The notes under the pieces: model-generated
The model's database searches: none
The model's input: the letters and a program-made list of their open reading frames with translations, nothing else
Told to the model about the DNA's origin: nothing
Shown here: positions 15,833 through 22,484 of the stretch, one piece after another
Layout of the letters: each line of letters starts with the position of its first letter
Numbering within the stretch: position 1 is the first letter of the stretch
NCBI GenBank assembly: GCA_024693545.1
Contig: JAILKT010000024.1
Location: 1 to 38,885, forward strand
Reading direction: 5' to 3'
From: Lachnospiraceae bacterium
GTDB taxonomy: Bacteria; Bacillota; Clostridia; Lachnospirales; Lachnospiraceae
DNA: 38,885 nucleotides
Program-made: the position numbers and the translations under genes

Positions 15833-18025
15833 ATGAGCGAATCACGAGGAAAAAAGAAACTGATAATTATTATATGCTCAATAGTTGGGGTGCTTGGCAT
15901 TTTGGCATCGGTATATTTGATCAACAGGGACAGTATCGACAACTGGCTGCGGATCCGTTTTATGAACGATGAGGAATATGCCGAGGCGGTTTCGGAAAAC
16001 TTTGTTTCCGTCCTCAGGGACGGGGCATTTGCTCCGACGAAATACGTACCGGACATTTCAAAAGGGACGGAATATGATCTTTCATGCATATTGGATCAAT
16101 CCGTAGCGACGCTTATCGGGATTCCGAGAACTTTGAAAATAAATGTGTACGGAAATGCATATGTTGAAAACGGGGTGCTTGATGCTTCGGTAAGTCCGTA
16201 TCCGTACACTGCCGACAATAAACCGATTGAACTGACAAGGCTTGATATGACCCTTGATTTTCCTCAAAAAAGGATGTATGTCAGGGCTCCGAGATTCGAC
16301 GAGAGTACACTGGAACTGACGTCTCTGTATAAGGACAGGCTTGACTCGACGCTTTCGAGCATCGAGTCGATAATAAATGTGGAAAAGGTAATAAAAGTGT
16401 TTACCGATGTGTTCGGAAACATATTGTCGAATGACAGCTTATATGAGCAATTGGGGAATTTGAGGAAAAGCAGAGAGTTAAGCAGAGAAGAAACATTTTG
16501 GGGTATAGGTCTCAAAGAGGGAAAGAATTGCTCGGTAGTTACTTCATACTATGATATAAACGGATTTGAACTGAGAGTGAAAATCTTTGCGGACGAAAAC
16601 GCCGATGTGATCGGATTTAATTCACGGTTCAATACCGGAAAAAACCGTCTGGAGGTTGTCTATGATCTTCAAAGCGACCAAAAACAGGCTGATGAAACAA
16701 TTAAATTCGATTCGGTGTATGAGGCATCGCTTGATGGGATAAAACTCTTTAACGGAACATTCAGAGGCAAAGATGAAAACGGAACGGGAGTTTCAGAAAT
16801 AGAGGTTGAGCCCGGGAAACTACTCAAATCATTTTTGGGTGAAACAGATATTTCCCAGAAAATAAAGGTTTCCGCCAAAAGCGGATCGGATCTGAAAATA
16901 GAGACGGATGTATCCACAGGAAAAGGGGCGACATCTCACGCGGAGATCGTTATGCGTGAACTGACGGAAAGCAAGCCTGATACGCTCGGAACAGGCGAAG
17001 TGATCGATATTTCAAAGCTTAGCATCAAAGACTATGGAGATGCCGGACAGCTTGCAGAATTTATTGTCGAAAAGACAGAGGCTCTTGATATACAGCAGCT
17101 CAGAGATTATATAGACGCCTATATCAAAAAATATGTCAATGCAGCGGCAAGCTATGATCTTATTAAGGAATTCTGGAAAAGCGGAATGCTTTCGACAGTG
17201 ATTTCTGTTCTCAGCGGAGAAAAAACCGCAAATGAAATAGGACCCACGGAAATGCGTGAGGAAGGTGTTTCGGGCGAGAAAGAGGCCGAAGAGAAAACAC
17301 AGCAGAGTCCATCTGAGGGAACCGGGCAGAGCGAAGAAAACAGCGAAGCAAAGGATGCGCCCGAAGGAACCGGGCAGAGCGAAGAAAACAGCGAAGCGAA
17401 GGATGCGCCCGAAGGAGCCGGGCAGAGCGAAGGAAACGGCGAAGCGAAGGATGTGCCCGAAGGAGCCGGGCAGAGCGAAGGAAACGGCGAAGCAAAGGAT
17501 GCGCCCGAAGGAGCCGGGCAGAGCGAAGGAAATGAAGGCGCGCCGAAAGCTGCGTACGAAAAACAGGACGAAGGGAAATCACAAAGAGAACCCGGAGAAG
17601 AAGAAAAAGAAAAGTTAAGGGCAGAGTTTTTAAAACAATATAAATATACATATCCCATAGAAACCGATGATCCAAAGGCGGACTGGGGGGACGAGATCGT
17701 TATGGATATAGTTCCGATATTGATGGGTGTCCCGTACGAAGAAGCCGGATATAAAGATGCATATGCATATCTCGGAGAACAGTGGTATGGAGAGGGGCTT
17801 GATGAGAAAGTTATCGGCGCGTCGATAGGAGATGTGTTCGAAATCGAAGCAACTCTCGGAGATGATTTTGGCGCGTTCAGCGGGTACCGGGGTAAGTTCC
17901 GGGTTACCGTCACGGACATACACAAATATGTCCGCCCCGAATGGACAGAAAGCTTCATAGTAGATCGTCTGGGGTATGAATCCCTAGATGCGTGCGAGAA
18001 AAAACTGATCGACAAACTTGACTAA
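15833..18025 (+). CDS. Membrane-anchored protein with tandem repeats and trigger-factor-like PPIase C-terminus
   Basis: 730 residues beginning with a basic stretch and one membrane segment (about 9-28, LIIIICSIVGVLGILASVYL), so most of it should lie outside the membrane. Residues about 35-480 are not recognised; they look like a mixed alpha/beta extracellular region. Residues 495-574 form a tandem 16-residue repeat (EGTGQSEENSEAKDAP type). The last 150 residues resemble the FKBP-type domain of trigger factor: WGDEIVMDIVPILMG, EKVIGASIGDVFEIEATL, GKFRVTVTDIHKY then PEWTESFI and LGYESLDACEKKL. The protein ends where the chaperone helical domain would begin. The ATG follows GAAAGGAA. It sits 53 nt after the PBP gene. 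A role in folding wall enzymes is inference. Confidence 0.6.
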   Translation: MSESRGKKKLIIIICSIVGVLGILASVYLINRDSIDNWLRIRFMNDEEYAEAVSENFVSVLRDGAFAPTKYVPDISKGTEYDLSCILDQSVATLIGIPRTLKINVYGNAYVENGVLDASVSPYPYTADNKPIELTRLDMTLDFPQKRMYVRAPRFDESTLELTSLYKDRLDSTLSSIESIINVEKVIKVFTDVFGNILSNDSLYEQLGNLRKSRELSREETFWGIGLKEGKNCSVVTSYYDINGFELRVKIFADENADVIGFNSRFNTGKNRLEVVYDLQSDQKQADETIKFDSVYEASLDGIKLFNGTFRGKDENGTGVSEIEVEPGKLLKSFLGETDISQKIKVSAKSGSDLKIETDVSTGKGATSHAEIVMRELTESKPDTLGTGEVIDISKLSIKDYGDAGQLAEFIVEKTEALDIQQLRDYIDAYIKKYVNAAASYDLIKEFWKSGMLSTVISVLSGEKTANEIGPTEMREEGVSGEKEAEEKTQQSPSEGTGQSEENSEAKDAPEGTGQSEENSEAKDAPEGAGQSEGNGEAKDVPEGAGQSEGNGEAKDAPEGAGQSEGNEGAPKAAYEKQDEGKSQREPGEEEKEKLRAEFLKQYKYTYPIETDDPKADWGDEIVMDIVPILMGVPYEEAGYKDAYAYLGEQWYGEGLDEKVIGASIGDVFEIEATLGDDFGAFSGYRGKFRVTVTDIHKYVRPEWTESFIVDRLGYESLDACEKKLIDKLD
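17315..17536 (+). repeat. 48-nt tandem repeat, 4.6 units, in-frame
   Basis: Four full units (17315-17362, 17363-17410, 17411-17458, 17459-17506) and a partial fifth. Units 1-2 and 3-4 are nearly identical to each other, pointing to recent duplication. Each encodes 16 residues rich in Glu, Gly, Ser and Ala. Confidence 0.95.
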
Positions 18026-18028
18026 ATA

Positions 18029-18052
18029 GTATAAACACTATATACTTTTTTT
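18029..18052 (+). terminator. Weak terminator after trigger-factor-like gene
   Basis: GTATA (18029-18033) can pair with TATAC (18041-18045), followed by seven T. The stem is short and AT-rich; termination efficiency is uncertain. Confidence 0.45.
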
Positions 18053-18072
18053 GAACTCACTCCCGGGTTCAA

Positions 18073-18102
18073 TTACAAACCCTGCGTGTTTTAGGGTTGT
18101 AA
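18073..18102 (+). other. Hairpin upstream of small XdhC-like gene
   Basis: TTACAAACCCT pairs with AGGGTTGTAA with one bulged base, followed by AATTATTAA. It could be a second terminator or a leader element of the next gene. Confidence 0.45.
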
Positions 18103-18132
18103 AATTATTAACTGTGATAAGGGGAATGAATA

Positions 18133-18510
18133 TTGGATCAGAAGTTTTATTTGGACACATTGTCTAAACTTGATAACGGAATAGATGTTGTCCTTTGTTC
18201 TGTTGAGGTTGCGACAGGAGATTCTGCTGTTTGCAGAAATCAAAAGTTGTCTTATGCCGAAGACGGAACGGTATTTGGGACAACTGCTGACAGTAAGCTT
18301 GATTTCCTTTGTATCAGCTATGCCAGACAGATACTCAGCGGACGTGATTATGTCGAGGGACTTCGTAAGAAAGCCAGTAAGCTGGGAGGTACGGCATTTT
18401 TAAGAGATTTTGGAATAGATTGTGTTACTGTTGTATCGTTTGATGTTATCAGATATGATGATGACAGAAAAAAAGCAGTTTTTAGATCGCTATTCTGTAA
18501 GGAAGACTAA
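18133..18510 (+). CDS. Small protein resembling the XdhC/CoxI N-terminal domain
   Basis: 125 residues starting at TTG, 8 nt after AGGGG; no in-frame ATG fits. The product is not confidently assigned. Its middle part follows the XdhC/CoxI N-terminal pattern: hydrophobic strand (DVVLCSVEVATGDSA), then YAEDGTVFGTT, then a helix with CISYARQIL. In XdhC proteins the same positions read as TG-S-P, DG-x-x-G-T-IGGG and E-x-x-x-x-x-AR. The GGG is absent here (GTTADSKLD). XdhC proteins help insert molybdenum cofactor into hydroxylases, but no such enzyme is in the window and the Rossmann C-terminal half is missing, so function is open. Ends at a terminator shared with queT. Confidence 0.6.
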   Translation: MDQKFYLDTLSKLDNGIDVVLCSVEVATGDSAVCRNQKLSYAEDGTVFGTTADSKLDFLCISYARQILSGRDYVEGLRKKASKLGGTAFLRDFGIDCVTVVSFDVIRYDDDRKKAVFRSLFCKED

Positions 18511-18523
18511 AGAACACCATAAA

Positions 18524-18556
18524 ACGCCCGAACGGTTCCATCATCCGTACGGGCGT
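18524..18556. terminator. Terminator between XdhC-like gene and queT
   Basis: ACGCCCGAACGG pairs with CCGTACGGGCGT with one mismatch. ATTCTAT follows on the plus strand and TTTTATGG on the minus strand, so it may serve both convergent genes. Confidence 0.8.
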
Positions 18557-18598
18557 ATTCTATAAAAATGTATATATCAAAAGTCGATATCGGCTGTT

Positions 18599-19084
18599 TT
18601 ACCAAAGCCTGAGTTTAAGTTTCTTTATCGCGAAATAAAGCAGGTAACCGACGACGCAGACGCTGATCAGTTCTCCGATACAAACCGTCAGCATTATAAA
18701 CCAAAGTGAATCATCCGATTCGCCGAAAAACGGGATGTAGATTGAAAAAATTGATACAAGTACAGTGTTGCTGACAACAGGCGGGATCCAGATCAGGGCT
18801 TTATGTGATCTGATCAGGTACGTTCCGACCGCGCCTATAAGCGTTGCGAGCGTTCCAAAGATAATATCGAGCAAGGGACAGCCGCCGAGGATGTTGGCTA
18901 TCAGGCAACCTATTGTCAGGCCCGGAATCGCTGCAGGTGTAAGTGCGGGCAGGATAGTGAGTGCTTCCGCTACACGAACCTGAATCGCAGAAAAGCTGAT
19001 CGGTGCAAGAAGCAGGCACAGAACCGCATAGAGGGCAGCAGTCATGGACGCTGTCGTCAGATAAAGTAAAGATTTGTTTTTCAT
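18599..19084 (-). CDS. queT: QueT-type queuosine precursor ECF transporter S component
   Basis: Substrate-binding membrane subunit of an energy-coupling-factor transporter, thought to import a queuosine (preQ) precursor used in tRNA modification; it needs shared EcfA/EcfT subunits encoded elsewhere. The 161-residue product is almost entirely hydrophobic with five or six membrane segments. It has the family segment IQVRVAEALTILPALTPAAIPG, then GCLIANILGGCPLLDIIFGTLATLIGAV (quoted in part). The minus-strand ATG at 19084 has an AGGAGAA site. The leader upstream is structured and could control translation. Family assignment is good; substrate assignment rests on the family. Confidence 0.9.
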   Translation of the reverse strand: MKNKSLLYLTTASMTAALYAVLCLLLAPISFSAIQVRVAEALTILPALTPAAIPGLTIGCLIANILGGCPLLDIIFGTLATLIGAVGTYLIRSHKALIWIPPVVSNTVLVSIFSIYIPFFGESDDSLWFIMLTVCIGELISVCVVGYLLYFAIKKLKLRLW

Positions 19085-19090
19085 GTTTTA

Positions 19091-19150
19091 TTCTCCTGGT
19101 TTTGATTTATCTCCCCAAAGGGAGAAAGTGAGGATGGACTTCGAACTCAC
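19091..19150 (-). promoter_or_regulatory. Structured queT leader, possible riboswitch
   Basis: On the minus strand the leader has a GTGAG/CTCAC hairpin with a 13-nt loop, a CTCCC/GGGAG hairpin, an A-rich stretch, then the ribosome site GGAGAA. TTCTCC, overlapping the second hairpin, can pair exactly with that site (19121-19126 with 19091-19096), giving two exclusive folds. queT genes are known to be preQ1-riboswitch targets, but no known preQ1 class consensus was recognised. Confidence 0.4.
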
Positions 19151-19158
19151 CGGGGATA

Positions 19159-19187
19159 GTTTTAACACAGAACAGGGAAGAATGCAA
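19159..19187 (-). promoter_or_regulatory. Probable queT promoter
   Basis: On the minus strand TTGCAT (19187-19182), 17-bp spacer, TAAAAC (19164-19159). It places the transcript start just before the hairpins of the leader. Confidence 0.5.
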
Positions 19188-19217
19188 GTTTAATAAAATG
19201 TTGATCAGGAGGGAAAA

Positions 19218-19751
19218 ATGGATTGGGGTCTTTGGATCATGTTCGCAATACTTGTTGTTATGGTTGTGAGCGTTGTGATCGTATCAAACAGGAGAGAGAG
19301 CAAAGCCGCTCAGAATGGGATCTTTGATGAGCGTCAGGTCAAGATAAGGGGAGACGCTTTTAAATGGTCGTTTATAGTAATGGTTGTGTATTATCTGGCT
19401 TATGCGATCCTCGTTTCGTTCACAAATGACGGCCTCGGAGCGCCGGAACTTATGATATTTATCGGACTTGAGCTCGGTCTGGTATTTTGTTCGGTTTACT
19501 GTATCTTGAGAGATGCATTTATTGCGGTTAACAGAAGCTTCGGATTTATAGTGATTATGGACATATGTTGTATTGTGGCCCAGCTTATCGGTTATTACAG
19601 AGAGCGGATTCAGGGGGCTTTACTTATTAAGGATGGGAAGCTGACATCGACGTGCCTCCCTCTTTCAATAGCATTGTCGTTTGGGATAATACTTGTGGCA
19701 CTGTTTGTAAGAAGACATTATCAAAAGAGAGAGGAACAAAACGAAGCATGA
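19218..19751 (+). CDS. Four-helix membrane protein paired with XRE regulator
   Basis: 177 residues with four or five hydrophobic segments: an N-terminal one (about 4-22), two in the middle (about 50-68 and 79-100), one near 112-127 and one near the C-terminus. The cytosolic segment FDERQVKIRGDAFKWSF is a motif I associate with small membrane proteins encoded beside XRE regulators in Firmicutes. ATG with a strong AGGAGGG site. Its stop overlaps the start of the XRE gene (ATGA), so the two are surely translated together. I do not recognise a specific function; membrane sensing for the regulator is inference only. Confidence 0.75.
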   Translation: MDWGLWIMFAILVVMVVSVVIVSNRRESKAAQNGIFDERQVKIRGDAFKWSFIVMVVYYLAYAILVSFTNDGLGAPELMIFIGLELGLVFCSVYCILRDAFIAVNRSFGFIVIMDICCIVAQLIGYYRERIQGALLIKDGKLTSTCLPLSIALSFGIILVALFVRRHYQKREEQNEA

Positions 19752-19960
19752 AAAATCTTAAGCTTAAGGCTGCGAGGGCTTCTCTTGATATGTCACAGGA
19801 AGAACTTGCTAACAGAATAGGGGTGTCACGTCAAACAATAAGCGCGATCGAGAAGGGAGACTATAATCCTACAATAAAGCTCTGTATTGCAATCTGTCGT
19901 GAGCTGGGAAGAACACTCGATGACCTGTTCTGGGAAGAAGAGGCTCAACATCCGATTTGA
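19748..19960 (+). CDS. XRE-family HTH transcriptional regulator (70 aa)
   Basis: A minimal Cro/C1-type DNA-binding protein. Helix-turn-helix is clear: KLKAARASLDMSQEELANRIG then VSRQTISAIEKGDYNPTI and ICRELGRTLDDLFW. No effector domain. Its start overlaps the stop of the membrane protein gene by four bases, and the track start at 19652 is rejected because the family begins MKNLKLKAAR. This two-gene arrangement (membrane protein, short HTH regulator) is common in Firmicutes and often autoregulated. A terminator follows within 25 nt. Likely operator sites were not identified. Confidence 0.95.
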   Translation: MKNLKLKAARASLDMSQEELANRIGVSRQTISAIEKGDYNPTIKLCIAICRELGRTLDDLFWEEEAQHPI

Positions 19961-19983
19961 TAAATGATAAAAAGTCAAAAAGA

Positions 19984-20018
19984 AAAGGATCTTAAGTATT
20001 GTGCTTAAGATCCTTTTT
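19984..20018 (+). terminator. Terminator after XRE gene
   Basis: AAAGGATCTTAAG pairs perfectly with CTTAAGATCCTTT around a 7-nt loop, and the T tract follows. Confidence 0.93.
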
Positions 20019-20021
20019 GGT

Positions 20022-20101
20022 TTGACAATGTCAGTGTTATCATATCATAGGAGAAAGAAATATAAATATTTCTTGCCGTGAAGCAAGGGGTAGTTGCTTC
20101 A
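20022..20101 (+). other. Promoter-like site and two hairpins, no ORF
   Basis: TTGACA (20022-20027) and TATCAT (20043-20048) are spaced by only 15 bp. Downstream are an AAGAAATAT/ATATTTCTT inverted repeat (20055-20074) and a TGAAGCAA/TTGCTTCA hairpin (20079-20101). With the strong hairpin at 20119-20166 this could be a small RNA gene, but no known family is recognised. Confidence 0.3.
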
Positions 20102-20118
20102 TCTGAGAACATAATAAC

Positions 20119-20166
20119 ATCCGATATGAAAAATGTCAAGAATATTTTACATTTTTCATATCGGAT
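20119..20166. terminator. Perfect 18-bp hairpin downstream of prs
   Basis: The arms 20119-20136 and 20149-20166 are exact reverse complements (ATCCGATATGAAAAATGT). The loop is 12 nt. The minus strand continues GTTATTATG, so it probably terminates the prs operon; the plus strand continues TTATTTAT and could also end transcription from the left. Confidence 0.75.
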
Positions 20167-20215
20167 TTATTTATCCGGCTCTGTTACCCGGGGATTGTTT
20201 GTATACTGTATCGGG

Positions 20216-21391
20216 TCACTTTGTCTGACCGTACTTCTCAAGGATCTTGTGAATGCGGTCCGTGGGATCGAGGAATTCGCTGATCGAGAAGTCGTGATTG
20301 AGAGTATCAATGAGGAGAGCGATATATTTGCTCATGTCCGCGCTGATGTAATACTCTTTTTCAAGAAGCTCGGGAGTCTGATAGATAAGATTTGTGGTCA
20401 CAACCTTATCGAATACATGCTCTTCGTATGCCTTATCAAATCTTTCGAGACCGTCGGTGAAGAGGCCGAAGGTAGCACAACAGAATATCCGCTCTGCACC
20501 GCGTTTCCTGAGTTCTCTCGCAACCTCAAGAATACTGTCGCCGGAGGAGATCATGTCATCGAGAATGACAACGTCTTTTCCTTTGAGATCGGATCCAAGA
20601 TATTCGTGAGCGACTATCGGGTTACGACCGTTCTCGACTCTGGTATAATCTCTTCTCTTATAGAACATTCCGATATCAAGTCCGAGAACGTTTCCAAAGT
20701 AGATTGAACGTCCCATAGCACCTTCGTCGGGGCTGACAACAAGCATTTTGTCGGATTTGAAGCGAATATCGGGTACATTGCGTAAGAGAGCTTTTATAAA
20801 CTGGTAAGTGGGCTTGATCGTTTCAAAGGTTTTAAGAGGTATAGCATTCTGAACCTTGGGTTCATGTGCGTCGAAAGTGATAACGCTGTCAACGCCCATG
20901 CTGTAAAGTTCTTCGAGAGCCATCGCACAGTCAAGAGATTCTCTGGTTGTACGCTTGTCCTGACGGCTTTCGTAAAGGTAGGGCATTATCACGGTAATAC
21001 GGCGTGCTTTTCCGCCGACAGCACCGATAATGCGTTTGAGATCCTGAAAATGGTCGTCGGGAGACATATGATTTTTGTGACCTCTTACTGTATATTCAAT
21101 ACTGTAATTGGTTACATCAACGAGAATGTAAAGATCATAACCTCTGACCGATTCGTTGATGACGCCTTTGCCTTCACCTGTTCCGAATCTCGGACACTGA
21201 GATTTTACAAGGAAAGTGTCGCGCTGATAGCCTGAAAAAGCGATAGATGAAGTATGTTCATTATCGCGGCTGTTACGCCAGTCAACAAGGTAATTGTTTA
21301 CCCGCTGACCGAGCTCACTGCTACTGTTTAGAGCTATAACTCCCAATTTACCTACCGGAATTGTTTCAAGAAAGACATCTTGTTGTGACAC
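20216..21391 (-). CDS. prs: Ribose-phosphate pyrophosphokinase (PRPP synthetase)
   Basis: Makes PRPP from ribose 5-phosphate and ATP for nucleotide, His and Trp synthesis. The 391-residue product has the tandem phosphoribosyltransferase folds: a catalytic-loop-like segment MPYLYESRQDKR (136-147), DAHEPKVQNAIP (174-185), and the PRPP-binding loop VVILDDMISSGDS (274-286). It is longer than the classical 315-residue form, in both the N-terminal part and a loop region, a divergent version I associate with Lachnospiraceae. GTG start, with AGGAGGT 7 nt upstream. It is 36 nt after dnaI, so it is read with the dnaD-like and dnaI genes. Confidence 0.92.
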   Translation of the reverse strand: MSQQDVFLETIPVGKLGVIALNSSSELGQRVNNYLVDWRNSRDNEHTSSIAFSGYQRDTFLVKSQCPRFGTGEGKGVINESVRGYDLYILVDVTNYSIEYTVRGHKNHMSPDDHFQDLKRIIGAVGGKARRITVIMPYLYESRQDKRTTRESLDCAMALEELYSMGVDSVITFDAHEPKVQNAIPLKTFETIKPTYQFIKALLRNVPDIRFKSDKMLVVSPDEGAMGRSIYFGNVLGLDIGMFYKRRDYTRVENGRNPIVAHEYLGSDLKGKDVVILDDMISSGDSILEVARELRKRGAERIFCCATFGLFTDGLERFDKAYEEHVFDKVVTTNLIYQTPELLEKEYYISADMSKYIALLIDTLNHDFSISEFLDPTDRIHKILEKYGQTK

Positions 21392-21427
21392 TGTATTGAC
21401 CTCCTATGATATAGCGTATTGAAAACA

Positions 21428-22414
21428 TCAGGTCTGTCTTCTCAGATCTGTTCCGATGATCTTAAACAGATCGTAATGCTTGCAGATACGCGAATATGTT
21501 CTTTCGGAATAATTAAATACAATCCTGTCAAAAGACAGATTTGTTGATATGATCGTGGACTGTCCGGCAAGCATGCGCGCATTTATTACGTCAAAAAGCG
21601 ATGATGCCGTAAACTGTGTATAAAACTCGCTTCCCAAATCGTCTATGATAAGCAGATCACAGTTATAAATGTATTCTTCGTTTCTTCGTGATACGTCACG
21701 GTCTCCGGTGCCGAAACGTTTGGCTTCGAGTGCACTGAACAGACTTTGTGCGGTATGATAGAGCACCGCATGTGATGTATCTATGAGGGCCTTGGCAATG
21801 CAGGAAGATATAAAGGTCTTGCCGACACCCGCAGGTCCGTATATAAGGATGTTACCGTGTTTTTGGTCGAATTCGTTAACGTAACGCATAGCTTTTTCGT
21901 ATAAGTTAACGATGTTTTCATACGGAGTCTTTCCGAGCGATTCGTCTCTGTCGGCCGGATCGTTTGAAAAAATCGAAGCATCAAATGTTTCAAAGTTCTC
22001 GGTTTCCAACAAATGCTCCATATTTGACTCGGCAAGGAGAATCTTACTGAGCGCTTTTTTAAAGCAACCGCATCGTTCGCCGTCTATATAACCCGTATCC
22101 TTGCAACGTTCGCATTCATAACGGAGCTTAAGATAGTCGGAGGGAAATCCGTTCTCAACAAGAAGCTTTTCTATCCGGGTTTCGAGAGCCTGATTGTCTT
22201 CAGCCATACCATCGAGCGCATTGGGCTCGTTGGCGATCAGAGAACGTTGAGCTCTGTCCAAAGAATCACGTGCAATTTTCAGTTCGAGTTCTCTTACCCC
22301 GGGGGCTTTATCATAGACCTGTGCACGCCTTTCGTCAAGGGCGTAACGCGCGTTTCGTCTTTTTTCGTCATATTGCGCAAGAATATGTTCGATAATGTCG
22401 TTTCTTATATGCAT
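21428..22414 (-). CDS. dnaI: DnaI/DnaC-type helicase loader ATPase
   Basis: AAA+ protein that loads the replicative helicase at origins and restart sites. The 328-residue product has a coiled N-terminal part (about 1-95), a zinc-binding cluster CERC-x10-CGC (C101, C104, C115, C117), Walker A GPAGVGKT (K199) and Walker B LLIIDDLGSE, followed by sensor segments STNLSF and RTYSRIC. The cysteine cluster and size match DnaI rather than the shorter IstB transposition proteins, and no transposase is nearby. It lies 70 nt downstream of the dnaD-like gene, giving a loader pair as in other Firmicutes. Confidence 0.92.
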   Translation of the reverse strand: MHIRNDIIEHILAQYDEKRRNARYALDERRAQVYDKAPGVRELELKIARDSLDRAQRSLIANEPNALDGMAEDNQALETRIEKLLVENGFPSDYLKLRYECERCKDTGYIDGERCGCFKKALSKILLAESNMEHLLETENFETFDASIFSNDPADRDESLGKTPYENIVNLYEKAMRYVNEFDQKHGNILIYGPAGVGKTFISSCIAKALIDTSHAVLYHTAQSLFSALEAKRFGTGDRDVSRRNEEYIYNCDLLIIDDLGSEFYTQFTASSLFDVINARMLAGQSTIISTNLSFDRIVFNYSERTYSRICKHYDLFKIIGTDLRRQT

Positions 22415-22484
22415 TTTAATCCCCGTTATTAAGTCTTCCTACCTGTATTGTTCACTGATTGAATATGTACTTCTGTGCCCGAAT

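Noticed and set aside
17315-17536. CRISPR-like periodicity
   Set aside because: Repeats are contiguous with no unique spacers and translate into a regular in-frame linker.
17152-18015. 287-residue minus-strand ORF and other frames across the repeat gene, including PSG-rich and Arg/Lys-rich products
   Set aside because: Open only because the 48-nt repeat is biased in composition. No start signal or family match; the plus-strand gene explains the region.
20078-20707. Plus-strand ORF of 209 residues over the end of prs
   Set aside because: Shadow of prs; it also crosses the perfect 18-bp terminator hairpin and has no family character.
21428-22414. IstB-like transposition helper
   Set aside because: The zinc cysteine cluster, length and position next to a dnaD-like gene identify a DnaI helicase loader. 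No transposase or terminal repeats are nearby.
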